A stretch of 46,979 nt of DNA. Source: Bacillota bacterium (GTDB lineage: Bacteria; Bacillota; UBA4882; UBA10575). The notes under the pieces were generated by a model, which was not told the DNA's origin, did no database searches, and was given only the letters and a program-made list of their open reading frames with translations. The position numbers and the translations under genes were made by a program. Location of the stretch: NCBI GenBank assembly GCA_012735135.1, contig JAAYHY010000089.1, positions 1-46,979 of the forward strand. Direction: 5' to 3'. Shown piece by piece: positions 34,731 to 44,212 of the stretch; positions within the stretch are counted from its first letter, which is position 1; every line of letters begins with the position of its first letter.

Positions 34731-35363
34731 CTAACGGGAGAGGACGAGAGTGGCGTAATCCTGTGGTCCTGTTCCGAACAGCCAATAGGTTTTGGCCTTC
34801 CCTTCTTTGTTGACCTGGTTCACCATTATTTGCAGGGGTATTTCCCGCAGGCGGGGAGAGAGTTGGAAATTGGCCAATTCAATGGTGACCGCCAAAAAAT
34901 ACCCTTGTGGCGCGGGGAAAGAACGGACGGCCATACTTGTCTGCCGCCAAGAGGCGCCCTGGATATTTAGAAGGGGCTCCCTAATTTTACTGCTGGGTAA
35001 CAGGTACAAAGTAACCGGCGACTGCGGTCCCCCTTCGGAAAAAAAGCGAACCCGCAGATGATCGCTGCCTTGGAAATCCAAAGAAAAGTCGTCGGTAAAG
35101 GTCAAAAAGGAATCTTCAACCTGAAAACCTAAGTATAAATTGGTCTGATCATAACCGGCGTAGAAGTTTACCGCTAAATCCGGCGCCAATCGATATTGAT
35201 AGGGGGATACGGTCTGGAGCAAAGCCTCTACGGGTAAAGCTCCGTTCCCGTCGGGAACGATCCGTACCGCTTGTAAACGCTCATCGGCGGCAATTGTCAA
35301 GCTTCCAATCACCAGGAGTACCAGGAACAAAAGGAAGCTGGTGGTAACAGCTTTCTTCCTCAA
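34731..35363 (-). CDS. secreted protein, CBM9/DOMON-like fold, function unknown
   Basis: 210 residues. A signal peptide (KKAVTTSFLLFLVLLVIGSLTIAA) is followed by one beta-rich domain. VNFYAGYDQTNLYLGFQVEDSF, DFQGSDHLRVRFF, GYFLAVTIEL and LQIMVNQVNKEGKAKTYWL resemble the family 9 carbohydrate-binding fold, which sits on extracellular enzymes but here stands alone. TTG start, six bases after GGAGG. It occupies the position between gpsA and spoIVA where Bacillus has yphF/yphE. A link to the spore envelope is only suggested by position. Fold assignment is by eye. Confidence 0.6.
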   Translation of the reverse strand: MRKKAVTTSFLLFLVLLVIGSLTIAADERLQAVRIVPDGNGALPVEALLQTVSPYQYRLAPDLAVNFYAGYDQTNLYLGFQVEDSFLTFTDDFSLDFQGSDHLRVRFFSEGGPQSPVTLYLLPSSKIREPLLNIQGASWRQTSMAVRSFPAPQGYFLAVTIELANFQLSPRLREIPLQIMVNQVNKEGKAKTYWLFGTGPQDYATLVLSR

Positions 35364-35457
35364 TTCCCTCCTCCCCTTTCCGCGGTTGGTTTACATTTTA
35401 ATTCGCCAAAGGAAGATGGGATTCCTGTTACGTAATTACTGGGAACTACGGCATTGG

Positions 35458-36465
35458 TTAGTAAAGCTCTTCCATTTCCGAACGGCGTTCTCTAATCATT
35501 AAGTCCTCCACCGCTTGACGGGCAGGATAATTGGCAAACAAAACTTGATACATCTTCTCGATGATCGGGAGTTCAACCTGGAACTTCCGGCTTAAGGCAT
35601 AGGCTGCTTTGGTGGTCGGAACCCCTTCCACCACCATCGGCGTTGAGGCCAGAATTTCTTCGAGGCGGCGGCCTTTGCCAAGCTCCCGGCCGGCCCAGGC
35701 GTTCCGGCTATGACGGCTGGCCGCGGTGACAAAGAGGTCACCCAGTCCCGATAAACCGGAAAAGGTTAATGGTTCCGCCCCCATCATCACCCCTAAACGG
35801 CGCATTTCGGCCAAGGCTCTTGTGACCAGGGCGGCTTTGGTATTATCGCCGAAATTTAACCCGTCGCAGATCCCCGCGGCCATGGAAAAAATATTCTTTA
35901 ACGCGCCACCAAGTTCAACGCCTAAACGGTCCAAATTGGTATACACCCGGAAATAGGGTGAGATAAAGACTTCCTGGACAAATTCGGCCACTTTTAAATC
36001 GGGGGCGGCGACCACGGTGGCGGAGGGTTGGCGCCGGCTGACTTCTTCGGAGTGATTAGGCCCCGAAAGGGCGACAACCTCATGGTGCAGTCCGGGTAAC
36101 TCATCTTTGACGACTTGGGTTAGGGTTTTCAAGGTTTGGATTTCAATCCCCTTTCCCGCGTTGACGACGACTACTTCAGGGGAAAGATAAGCTTTGAACA
36201 GCCTTACCGTTGATCGCAACCACTGGGAAGGAACAACGAAGGTAATCAACTCAGCTTCACCGGCGATTTCTTCCGGATCGGTGCTGGCCGTTAAGGTCGA
36301 CGGCAGCGCCACTCCGGACAGAAAACGTTCATTGGTATGATCCCGGTTGATCTCCTCCATCGTTTCCTGTTCGTAAGCCCAGATTTTAACCTGATGACCG
36401 TTTTCCGTCAATAATTTGGCCAGGGCGGTGCCCCATCCCCCCGCGCCCACTACTCCAATCTTCAT
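35458..36465 (-). CDS. gpsA: NAD(P)H-dependent glycerol-3-phosphate dehydrogenase
   Basis: Makes sn-glycerol-3-phosphate for phospholipids. Rossmann motif VVGAGGWGTALAKLL at the N-terminus, VVNAGKGIE, ALSGPNHSEEV (usually GPSFA), the lysine in GGALKNIFSMAAGICDGLNFGDNTKAAL and LSGLGDLFVTAASRHSRN. 335 residues. Overlaps plsY by four bases (ATGA), so the first two steps of lipid synthesis are translated together. Confidence 0.96.
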   Translation of the reverse strand: MKIGVVGAGGWGTALAKLLTENGHQVKIWAYEQETMEEINRDHTNERFLSGVALPSTLTASTDPEEIAGEAELITFVVPSQWLRSTVRLFKAYLSPEVVVVNAGKGIEIQTLKTLTQVVKDELPGLHHEVVALSGPNHSEEVSRRQPSATVVAAPDLKVAEFVQEVFISPYFRVYTNLDRLGVELGGALKNIFSMAAGICDGLNFGDNTKAALVTRALAEMRRLGVMMGAEPLTFSGLSGLGDLFVTAASRHSRNAWAGRELGKGRRLEEILASTPMVVEGVPTTKAAYALSRKFQVELPIIEKMYQVLFANYPARQAVEDLMIRERRSEMEELY

Positions 36466-37067
36466 TCTCCATCCCCCTTCGCCTTTTTCCGAAAAAGACG
36501 GTTTTCGGTTCCATTGATGATCCGCTCAATATTACTACGATGCCGGATAATGGCCAAGGCGCCGGCCAGGGCCGTGTAGATCAACAGCTTTGGTTCGCCC
36601 GGATATAAAATAAGACAACTCCAGGGCAGAGCGAAAGCCGCCACCAGCGAAGCAAGGGAAACATATCCCGAGAGGATCAGGGTCAAAAGCCAAAGGGGGG
36701 TAATGATGTACAAAGTCTCGGGAACCAGGACGATGATCGTCCCTAGCGAAGTGGCAACCCCCTTCCCGCCCTGAAATTTGAATTGTAAAGGCCAATTATG
36801 ACCGGTAATCACCGCTAATCCGCACCAAGGAGCAAGCTCGGGCAGGCCTAGCCAGCTGCCGACCAGGGTGCCGGCAATTCCCTTCAAGGTATCACCAATT
36901 AACACTAGGATCCCGAAGACCGGCCCTAGAATCCGGTAGACATTAGTGGCCCCCGGGTTCCCACTGCCTTTTTTGCGGAGGTCCACCCGGGAAATAACCG
37001 CAATGACCTCGCCAAACAGTGTTCCGCCGATCAAATAACTAAGGATAAGTGCCAATCCTTTCCCCAT
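36462..37067 (-). CDS. plsY: glycerol-3-phosphate acyltransferase PlsY
   Basis: Membrane enzyme that acylates glycerol-3-phosphate from acyl-phosphate. Motifs GSGNPGATNVYR, GHNWPLQFKFQGGKGVAT and HRSNIERIINGTENRL, with five to seven membrane helices between. A GTG three codons further up (37076) is possible, but GGAG is spaced eight bases from the ATG at 37067. It lies 25 bases downstream of der. Confidence 0.95.
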   Translation of the reverse strand: MGKGLALILSYLIGGTLFGEVIAVISRVDLRKKGSGNPGATNVYRILGPVFGILVLIGDTLKGIAGTLVGSWLGLPELAPWCGLAVITGHNWPLQFKFQGGKGVATSLGTIIVLVPETLYIITPLWLLTLILSGYVSLASLVAAFALPWSCLILYPGEPKLLIYTALAGALAIIRHRSNIERIINGTENRLFRKKAKGDGE

Positions 37068-37092
37068 CGTGTCCACTCCCGTTCTTTTTTGG

Positions 37093-38403
37093 TCAATCCT
37101 TTGTCCTTTTTTTGACTAAAAAATGAATGGGCGACCCGGTGAACCCAAAATGCGTTCTGATTTGGTTTTCTAAAAACCGCCGAAAAGAAAAATGAAGTAA
37201 CGCCGGGTCATTAACCCACAACTGAAAAGTGGGCGGTTTGACTTTGACTTGTGTTATATAAAAAACCTTTAGTTGTTTGCCTTTATGGGTTGGTGGCTGG
37301 TGGCGAAGCAGGGCTTCCCGGAGGAGTTCGTTTAAAACCCGGGTCGGGATGCGTTTGGCAAATTCATTGGCAACCTTAAAAACTTCCGGTAAAACTTTTT
37401 GGATTCGCTGCCCCGTTTTGGCCGAAATAAAGAGGACCGGGGCATAATCTAAGAAGGAGAGTTCCCGCCGGATTCTTTCCAGATATGCTTGGGCGGTCCG
37501 GTCGTCTTTCTCCACCAAGTCCCATTTATTGACGGCCAGTACTACTGCTTTTCCCGCCTCATGAGCGATCCCGGCCACTTTTTTATCCTGTTCGGCCAGG
37601 AAATCGGTGGCATCCAGCACCACGATGGCCACGTCGGCCCGTTCGACCGCCCGGATCGCCCGGAGTACACTGTAATACTCCACCGCTTCTTCGATCCGGG
37701 CCTTTCGTCGGATGCCGGCCGTATCAACCAAGATATAGTTGGTTCCTTCGTACTGAAAAGGAGTATCAATCGCATCCCGGGTTGTACCCGGAATGGGGCT
37801 GACAATTACTCTTTCTTCACCCAGCAGGGCATTGAGGAGAGAAGACTTGCCGCTGTTCGGACGGCCGATTAACGCCACCCGGATTGCTTCCTCCGCTTCC
37901 TCCTGCCCGTCCGGGAACTCAGCCACGGTCTGATCCAGCAAGTCACCGAGGTTTAGCGCATGTTCGGCCGAGATGAGGAGGGGCGGACCGAAGCCCAACC
38001 GGTAAAAATCACTGGTGAGCGCCGGGTCATAAGTATCGGCTTTGTTTCCCACTAAAATCAGGGGTTTCTTCGTTTTGCGCAGGATCTCCGCAATCTCTTG
38101 ATCCAAAGGATGAAGACCCTCCCGGGCATCAACGACAAACCAGATGACATCGGCTTCTTCAATCGCCAATTTGGCATGGTTATATATTTTGACGGTAAAG
38201 GGATCGTGTTTGTTGCTACTAATTCCTCCGGTATCCACAAGTAAAAAAGGCCTTCCCAGCCACTCGGTTTCCCGGTAGAGGCGATCCCGGGTAATTCCGG
38301 GGGTGCCTTCCACAATGGCGACCCTTTCACCGATAATCCGGTTGAATAAAGTGGATTTACCAACATTGGGACGGCCAACGATGGCCACGATGGGTCTTGG
38401 CAT
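37093..38403 (-). CDS. der: ribosome-assembly GTPase Der (EngA)
   Basis: Two tandem GTPase domains followed by a KH-like domain, needed for 50S subunit assembly. P-loops GRPNVGKST and GRPNSGKSS, two DTAG/DTGG switches, NKAD and NKWD specificity motifs. 436 residues. Its ATG shares one base with the stop of the DUF512 gene (TAATG), so the two are coupled. Confidence 0.98.
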   Translation of the reverse strand: MPRPIVAIVGRPNVGKSTLFNRIIGERVAIVEGTPGITRDRLYRETEWLGRPFLLVDTGGISSNKHDPFTVKIYNHAKLAIEEADVIWFVVDAREGLHPLDQEIAEILRKTKKPLILVGNKADTYDPALTSDFYRLGFGPPLLISAEHALNLGDLLDQTVAEFPDGQEEAEEAIRVALIGRPNSGKSSLLNALLGEERVIVSPIPGTTRDAIDTPFQYEGTNYILVDTAGIRRKARIEEAVEYYSVLRAIRAVERADVAIVVLDATDFLAEQDKKVAGIAHEAGKAVVLAVNKWDLVEKDDRTAQAYLERIRRELSFLDYAPVLFISAKTGQRIQKVLPEVFKVANEFAKRIPTRVLNELLREALLRHQPPTHKGKQLKVFYITQVKVKPPTFQLWVNDPALLHFSFRRFLENQIRTHFGFTGSPIHFLVKKRTKD

Positions 38404-39749
38404 TACTCCTCCTCCAATCCAAGCAAAGTCTTGACAACTTCTTCTCCGTTTACCCCGATTACTTTAACCGGATAGGGTAGCTCCGCCCGCAACTGGTCGA
38501 TGGTCATTCCGTCTAAAAAAAGATTCTCCTGGTGGCGGAGGATCACGTTGGGGAGTAATAGGTGCGTGCCGGGTCTTAGGGGTGTTTGGCTAACCGCCTG
38601 CCGGATATCTACCCCCGTGAGCAAACCGGTCACGGTGACTTCCGGACCAAAAAAACTGTTGGTCACCGGCAAGATTTGTAACTTAAGCCAGGGCAAGATC
38701 GGTCCTGTCACACGGCGGAGCTCTTCCCAGAGTTTTGCCGCATCCGTTCCGGTAATGACGGCAAAAGATGAAGGTTTCCCTTCCGGCGGCCTTTCCCCGC
38801 GCAATTTGGCTAAAGCATGGAGAAATTGGGCTTTAAATAAGGGCCATAGGCCGATCCCGTTCTCCAACTGGAGGAGATCTTCGTATGCTTCCACCGGCGG
38901 GAACACCTCCTTGGCCTGGAGATAAAACTCATCGGCGGCGAAGACCAAACGGGTGCCGTAGGCCGCTAAAAAACGCGCTTGCGCGCGGTGCACCGTTTGT
39001 AAGACCGCTTTGGCTTCTTCCGGTTGAAATTTCCGTAATGGAGGGAGGTGGGCCCGGTGGCCGGTGAGCCCCACCGGCACGATGGCTAAGCTTCGTAAGT
39101 TTGGCCAGAAGTCGCCCAGGTCGGTAATGGTTCGCGCAAGGACGGAACCGTCATTAAGCTCGGGACAGAGGACGGCCTGGGCGTGGAAATGACATCCCCA
39201 AGCGGCCAGTTGATGGAGTTGAGCTAAAACCTCCCCCGCCCGCTCGTTCCCCAAAAGCTTTTTTCTAACCTCCGGATCGGTGGCATGGACGGAGATATAG
39301 AGGGGGCTTAAATGGAGCCGGCGGATACGTTGCCAATCGGCGGCGGTCAAATTGGTCAGCGTGATATAGCTACCCTGTAAGAAAGAGAGACGGTAATCAT
39401 CATCTTTTATGTATAAGGATGGCCTTTGCCCCCGCGGCATTTGGTCGACAAAACAGAAGAGACAACGGTTCCGGCAAGGCTTGATTCCATCAAAAACCGC
39501 GGTGGTGAAAGTTACCCCCAAACCTTCCGCCTCTTCTTTCTCCACTTCCAGCTCCCAATATTCCCCGTTTGCCTTCTCCACCTCGACCAATAAATTATCC
39601 TCCGCCTCCGCCAACTGATAAGCGATGAGATCGGGGATCTCTTTCCTGTTTAGCTTAACGATGCGGTCACCAGGTTGCAACCCAAGACGGTCGGCTAAAC
39701 TACGGGGAGCGACAGAAGCAATCACGGCCACCGGCTTTTTTTTACGCAA
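38403..39749 (-). CDS. DUF512 family protein with PDZ and radical-SAM-like domain
   Basis: 448 residues. The N-terminal PDZ-like segment (SLADRLGLQPGDRIVKLN) is followed by a cysteine cluster C-x3-C-x2-C in KPCRNRCLFCFVDQMPRG, then LYISVHATDPEVRKKLLGN and LCPELNDG. This matches the clostridial protein often found next to der. The cluster suggests an iron-sulfur protein, perhaps radical SAM; the reaction is unknown. TTG start after AAAGGA. Coupled to der. Confidence 0.9.
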   Translation of the reverse strand: MRKKKPVAVIASVAPRSLADRLGLQPGDRIVKLNRKEIPDLIAYQLAEAEDNLLVEVEKANGEYWELEVEKEEAEGLGVTFTTAVFDGIKPCRNRCLFCFVDQMPRGQRPSLYIKDDDYRLSFLQGSYITLTNLTAADWQRIRRLHLSPLYISVHATDPEVRKKLLGNERAGEVLAQLHQLAAWGCHFHAQAVLCPELNDGSVLARTITDLGDFWPNLRSLAIVPVGLTGHRAHLPPLRKFQPEEAKAVLQTVHRAQARFLAAYGTRLVFAADEFYLQAKEVFPPVEAYEDLLQLENGIGLWPLFKAQFLHALAKLRGERPPEGKPSSFAVITGTDAAKLWEELRRVTGPILPWLKLQILPVTNSFFGPEVTVTGLLTGVDIRQAVSQTPLRPGTHLLLPNVILRHQENLFLDGMTIDQLRAELPYPVKVIGVNGEEVVKTLLGLEEE

Positions 39750-39886
39750 AAGTGATCCTTTCTTTGGTAAACGAAAATAACACAGATATAGTTTCCCCCT
39801 TCCTTCATCTGGACAGATGGATATTTTTAGTTTGCGCTTTTAAAAAGAAAAATCGGAGAGAATAAGTTTGAAAGGAGGACTCGGCT

Positions 39887-40216
39887 TTGTTTTGGCGTTT
39901 TATGATCCGGATGGTCACCGTTTGCTTAGTGGTTCTGAGCCTCGGTTATCTCTTACCGATCTTTTCTGTGCTTCCGGTCTCCACCGCCGCCCTTGCCGGG
40001 GTGATCATTGCCGGTCTCGGTTATGTGGTGGAAACCTTAATTCTAAAAAAAGAGGCTTTACCTTTTACCCACGGCTTAATCAGTTTTTTTCTTTCCTTAG
40101 GCGGGCTGACCTTCATGAAAATGGGCTTACAGATGGATTTTTCTTGGTTGGGTCTAATGCTGGCCGCGTTAATCATTGGTTTGGTCGACCTTATTATTCC
40201 CTCCACCCTTAAATAA
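39887..40216 (+). CDS. small four-helix membrane protein (DUF2512/YndM-like)
   Basis: 109 residues, almost entirely hydrophobic, with four predicted helices. The pattern VIIAGLGYVVETLILK followed by HGLISFFLSLGGLTFMKMG resembles DUF2512 proteins of spore-formers, whose function is unknown. TTG start eight bases after AAAGGAGG, which sets the frame. It is divergent from the DUF512 gene and ends 18 bases before the dut stop. Confidence 0.7.
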   Translation: MFWRFMIRMVTVCLVVLSLGYLLPIFSVLPVSTAALAGVIIAGLGYVVETLILKKEALPFTHGLISFFLSLGGLTFMKMGLQMDFSWLGLMLAALIIGLVDLIIPSTLK

Positions 40217-40234
40217 AGAAGTTGAGGCCTTGGT

Positions 40235-40687
40235 TCAGCGCCGGCCGGTATGGCCAAAACCTCCTTCGCCACGTGCCGTTTCCTCCAGGTCCACAGCGGG
40301 GATCCACTCCACGCGCACGACCGGCGCCACGACCAGTTGGGCAATGCGGTCGCCCCGTTTGACTTGAAAACTGTTCTTGCCGTGGTTGACCAAGATCACC
40401 TTAATTTCACCCCGGTAATCCTGATCGATGGTTCCCGGTGTATTTAAAAGGGTAATCCCAAATTTGGCCGCCAGTCCGCTGCGTGGCCGGATCTGGGCTT
40501 CATATCCGGCCGGGAGGGCGATGGCTAACCCCGTAGGAATTACAGCAAACCCGCCGGCGGGAAGCGAAACCTCTTCGCTGACCGCAGCCAAAAGATCCAT
40601 GCCGGCGGCGCCGGCCGTCATATACTGCGGCAAGGGTAAACCGGCGGCGTGGGGCAGCTGTTTAACTTTTATTGGTAGAAGATGCAT
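40235..40687 (-). CDS. dut: deoxyuridine 5'-triphosphate nucleotidohydrolase
   Basis: Trimeric dUTPase that keeps uracil out of DNA and supplies dUMP. All five motifs appear: [47 protein letters not shown] and the C-terminal arm [12 protein letters not shown]. 150 residues. The start lies inside the end of the M16 peptidase gene (26-base overlap). Confidence 0.96.
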   Translation of the reverse strand: MHLLPIKVKQLPHAAGLPLPQYMTAGAAGMDLLAAVSEEVSLPAGGFAVIPTGLAIALPAGYEAQIRPRSGLAAKFGITLLNTPGTIDQDYRGEIKVILVNHGKNSFQVKRGDRIAQLVVAPVVRVEWIPAVDLEETARGEGGFGHTGRR

Positions 40688-41951
40688 GTGGATTTTTCCA
40701 TCCTTTTAAGTAATTCTCTGCTTTCCCCTCTTTAAAAGGGCCAAGGGCGGTGAGGGTCAACAGGTCGTTTTGAAAGAGCGTCCGCGAGACGCGGATTAAA
40801 TCTTCCGCCGTCACCTTCTCGATTTCGGCCAATACTTCCTCGGGGGGGATAAACCGGCCATAAAATAATTCCGACTTTGCCAAGCGGCTCATCCGGTTAG
40901 TCGTATTTTCCAGACTAAGCCAAAGGTTACCTTTGATTTGTTCCTTCGCCCGGCTTAGTTCAGCGGCCGGCACCGGTTCTTCTTGCAGCCGGTTCAGTTC
41001 CTCCCGGATCAAGGAAAGCACCTGGGAAAAGTTTTTTAAGCTAGTTCCGGCGTAGATCGAGAAAATGCCGGTATCACGGAAAGCCGCATAGTAGGCTCCG
41101 GTCGAGTAGACCAGTCCCCTTTCTTCTCTTAACTCCTGGAACAAACGGGAGGATGAACTTCCCCCCAGGATGTTGTTGAGGACCAATAAAGGATAACGGT
41201 CTTTATGTTGCCGGTCGAAACCGGGGACCCCGACACAAAGATGAACCTGTTCCGTTTCTTTCCGCCGTAAACAGGTTGTCCCTCCCATTTGGACTGGGTA
41301 ATTAGGAACCGGCGTGAAGCTCCCGGGGAGTTTTCGCCAGAAGTTATTACATTCCTCCAGGATCTGATCGACTTCGAAATTTCCGGCAATGGCCAAGCAG
41401 GAATTATCCGGTGTATAATAACGTTCTTTATAATTAATCAAATCTTCCCGGTTGACCTTGGTGATACTTTCCGGTGTCCCCAGAATCGAGTGGCCCAAGG
41501 GGTGGTCTTTGAGCAAAGCTTCCGCCAATAAATCATAGATTAATTCATCGGGGGTGTCTTCATACATCCGGAGCTCTTCCAGAACAACATTTTTCTCTTT
41601 TTCCAATTCTTCTTCGGCGAATATAGAATTAATCACCATATCGGCCAGTAGATCCAGGCCCAGGCGTAAGTGTTGGTCCAAAATCTTCACATAGTAACAA
41701 GTATATTCTTTTGTCGTAAAGGCGTTTAAATTTCCACCAACCGCATCAATGGTTTCGGCGATTTGCCGCGCCGAACGCTTAGCTGTTCCTTTAAAGAGCA
41801 TATGCTCGATTAAGTGGGAAATCCCTTGTTCATCGGTGGTTTCGTTGCGGGAACCGCAAGCTACCCAAAAACCAATCGCTACGGAACGGACGTTTGGGAT
41901 TTGCTCACAAACCACCGTTAGCCCATTTTCCAATTTGGTCCGGTTAAGCAT
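40662..41951 (-). CDS. M16 family zinc peptidase (YmxG/PqqL-like)
   Basis: 429 residues with the inverted zinc motif H46-LIE-H50 and the distal glutamate region [14 protein letters not shown]. The second inactive half domain contains [11 protein letters not shown]. It is related to mitochondrial processing peptidase. The gene lies next to dut as ymxG does in Bacillus. The substrate is unknown. ATG with GGGGAG ten bases upstream. Confidence 0.93.
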   Translation of the reverse strand: MLNRTKLENGLTVVCEQIPNVRSVAIGFWVACGSRNETTDEQGISHLIEHMLFKGTAKRSARQIAETIDAVGGNLNAFTTKEYTCYYVKILDQHLRLGLDLLADMVINSIFAEEELEKEKNVVLEELRMYEDTPDELIYDLLAEALLKDHPLGHSILGTPESITKVNREDLINYKERYYTPDNSCLAIAGNFEVDQILEECNNFWRKLPGSFTPVPNYPVQMGGTTCLRRKETEQVHLCVGVPGFDRQHKDRYPLLVLNNILGGSSSSRLFQELREERGLVYSTGAYYAAFRDTGIFSIYAGTSLKNFSQVLSLIREELNRLQEEPVPAAELSRAKEQIKGNLWLSLENTTNRMSRLAKSELFYGRFIPPEEVLAEIEKVTAEDLIRVSRTLFQNDLLTLTALGPFKEGKAENYLKGWKNPHASSTNKS

Positions 41952-42240
41952 CGGTTAAATACTCCCCTTCCTTTTCTTCTTTAGCTTATTTTTCTTGCTC
42001 GGTTCTTCGATCATACGCAATGGCTTTAATTTCTCGTGCGGCAGAAAGACCTTTTTTTATTCGGCTATTCGCATCCTTAACAAAAACCCCTTTCTTATCT
42101 TGGCAATTGCCTTCAAGCCAAAGACAAGTCATTTTGTAATCCTATACTTATCTGGTTTTATCTACATAAAGGTTTTCCCGGACGAAGCGCGAATGTTGGT
42201 AAAAGCAACTTAATTTATGTTAACATGAGGGATAGTCAAG

Positions 42241-43533
42241 ATGGAGCAAAACATTCTCACCACCGTGCTGGCGCTACTGGTCTACCTCTCCTCGTCGCTT
42301 TTTGGTGGCGGAAGTAAGACGGCCGATCAGCATTATCCGCCAGTACCCGGGATCAAGCAATCCCAAAATAACCAGTCCACCACACCTTTGACGGCTGTGA
42401 TCTCGGCGGAAGTGGTCAGTATGCGTTCCGAACCGGTTACGCAAGCAAATGTAATCCGGCAGTTGACAAAAGGAACCGCCGTTACTATCCAGGAAGAAAA
42501 GGAAGGTTGGTACCAAGTCACCGATGGACAAGGTACTTCCGGTTGGATTATGAAATGGGCGGCCAAACCCGGTTATGTAACCGTTCCTTCTTCCTTTCAG
42601 CAACGGGAAGTATTCGGTTATTATGCGGAAAGCTATACCGGTGATTCCAGGGCATTAAAGTCTTTTGCCCAAAATACGAAGGTTATTACCACCATTGCTC
42701 CCTTTTTATTCCGTGTTAACAAAAACGGGGAAATTAATGGTCAGCATAAACCCCAGTTGATCCAGACCGCCAAAAGTGCCGGGGTCAAGATCTTGGCGGT
42801 GGTGACGAATATTGACTCTTCTACCTTTAGTAAACAGACCGTTAGTTCCTTGTTACGAAGCAAAAACGCCCGGAGCAAGGCAGTTAGTGAAATCCTTAAT
42901 TTGTTGAAAGAAAATGGGTATTCCGGAGTGAATATCGACTTTGAAGGGGTTCCTGTCGCCGACCGGCCTTACTTGACCGCTTTCTTCCGGGAACTGGCCA
43001 CTACGCTGCATGCCAATAATTTTCTGGTGACCGCGGCGCTTCCGGCGAAAACAGCCACGGAAGAATGGTCGGCTTGGTCCGGAGCCTATGATTATCAAGC
43101 TATCGCCCCTTATCTGGATTTAGCGGTACTAATGACCTATGATCAGCATTACGCCGGTGGACCGGCCGGTCCGGTTGCTGCCCAGCCGTGGGTCGATCGC
43201 GTCCTCAGTTATGCCCTGCGTTATTTCTCCCCGCAAAAACTGGTCATGGGGATTGCCGCCTATGGGTACGTGTGGGATGATCGGGCCGGAAGAGCCCTAA
43301 ATTACAACGGGATTCAGGCGCTCATTAAGAAACACAGTGTTCTCCCCAAATGGCATGAAGAATATAAGGTTCCCTATTTTGCCTATACGGAAGCCGGCGT
43401 CAAACACGAAGTCTGGTATGAAAACCGGCGCAGTACCGCCGCCAAGATGGAATTGGTCGATAAATACAATCTCCGCGGCGTCGCGATCTGGCGTTTGGGT
43501 TATGAAGATCCTGGAATCTGGGAGATTTTTTAA
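42241..43533 (+). CDS. secreted SH3-domain and GH18 hydrolase (spore-type)
   Basis: 430 residues. N-terminal hydrophobic segment as signal or anchor, then a bacterial SH3 domain (about 52-107: VVSMRSEPVTQANVIRQL, GWYQVTDGQGTSGWI). The glycoside hydrolase 18 barrel (about 122-430) has the catalytic run NIDFEG with E235, and LAVLMTYDQHYAGG. This arrangement resembles YaaH/YdhD/SleL-like N-acetylglucosaminidases that act on cortex peptidoglycan. Usual LysM repeats are replaced by SH3. A sporulation or germination role is an inference. GAGGGA lies eight bases before the ATG. Confidence 0.88.
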   Translation: MEQNILTTVLALLVYLSSSLFGGGSKTADQHYPPVPGIKQSQNNQSTTPLTAVISAEVVSMRSEPVTQANVIRQLTKGTAVTIQEEKEGWYQVTDGQGTSGWIMKWAAKPGYVTVPSSFQQREVFGYYAESYTGDSRALKSFAQNTKVITTIAPFLFRVNKNGEINGQHKPQLIQTAKSAGVKILAVVTNIDSSTFSKQTVSSLLRSKNARSKAVSEILNLLKENGYSGVNIDFEGVPVADRPYLTAFFRELATTLHANNFLVTAALPAKTATEEWSAWSGAYDYQAIAPYLDLAVLMTYDQHYAGGPAGPVAAQPWVDRVLSYALRYFSPQKLVMGIAAYGYVWDDRAGRALNYNGIQALIKKHSVLPKWHEEYKVPYFAYTEAGVKHEVWYENRRSTAAKMELVDKYNLRGVAIWRLGYEDPGIWEIF

Positions 43534-43580
43534 AGGAGTCCCCTCAAACCAACCGTTGGACAATTTGCATTAACAACAGA

Positions 43581-43630
43581 AAGAGGAGAGCATACCCCGG
43601 CTTTGGCAGGGAAAAGCGCTCCTCTTTTTT
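43581..43630 (+). terminator. terminator of the GH18 gene
   Basis: AAGAGGAG (43581-43588) pairs with CTCCTCTT (43619-43626), extended by G-C pairs past a mismatch, with a long loop. A run of six T residues ends the stem. It lies 48 bases past the stop. Confidence 0.75.
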
Positions 43631-43714
43631 ATTCCGGTTTCTTCGGCCCGTTTATCCCGGTCCTTCTACCAAAGAAAAAACTCCTGTCGCTCTTCACATC
43701 TTGGGAATGATTGC

Positions 43715-43781
43715 CTTTGCCAGTACTTACCCAGCCGGGGCTGAATGGTGTTCTCCAGCGACTTGAATTTTCTTCGCAAAG
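43715..43781 (-). repeat. intergenic motif, copy C
   Basis: Contains the shared core AACACCATTCAGCCCCGG (minus strand) and, on the plus strand at 43758-43775, GCGACTTGAATTTTCTTC, which matches 12490-12506 of the structured element except for one extra T. Outer bases CTTTGC (43715) and GCAAAG (43776) can close the unit as a hairpin. It directly abuts the stop of the membrane protein gene. Confidence 0.55.
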
Positions 43782-43786
43782 CACGA

Positions 43787-44212
43787 CTACTTCAAAATCC
43801 GGTTGGTGACTTTGAGCAACCCAAAAACGACAAGCGCTCCCAGGAAAACCGCTACGTAAGGGATGTAAGTTTGAAGATTTGATGCCGCACTCTGATTAAA
43901 AACGTTTAAGACCCTTACTACCCCGGGAAGACGGTACTGCTCCAGCAGGGGAACGGACCCTAACACCAAACCCAAAATTAAAGCCCAAACCTGTTTTTTC
44001 TCCATGAAGAAGATCATTAAAACAAAAGTAATGAGTAAAGTCATGTAATAAACTTGGAGCCACCCAAGATTAATGTAGTATTTTTGCGTGTTTACGGTTA
44101 TTGTTTCGGTAGTCTCCGCAATGAAGGGATCCAACAGAAAAAAAACGGCGATCACGGTAAAAGCGCTAAATAAGATCGTCGCCAATAAGCCGCGGATTTC
44201 TTCTCCTTTCAT
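43787..44212 (-). CDS. orphan four-helix membrane protein
   Basis: 141 residues, not recognised. Four hydrophobic segments: GLLATILFSAFTVIAVFFLL, WLQVYYMTLLITFVLMIFF, VWALILGLVLGSVPLL and YIPYVAVFLGALVVFGLL. A polar loop between the first two (about 35-50) has ETTETITVNTQKYYINL. GGGGTG lies seven bases before the ATG. It stands alone, divergent from the polyamine operon. Composition looks like genuine coding sequence. Confidence 0.65.
   Translation of the reverse strand: MKGEEIRGLLATILFSAFTVIAVFFLLDPFIAETTETITVNTQKYYINLGWLQVYYMTLLITFVLMIFFMEKKQVWALILGLVLGSVPLLEQYRLPGVVRVLNVFNQSAASNLQTYIPYVAVFLGALVVFGLLKVTNRILK

Noticed and set aside
34503-34970. Plus-strand frame of 155 codons near the spoIVA leader
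   Set aside because: Half of it is antisense to the secreted CBM9-like gene, and there is no ribosome site or recognisable domain.
41995-42213. Plus-strand frame of 72 codons before the GH18 gene
   Set aside because: No ribosome site, odd composition and no family; treated as intergenic leader.
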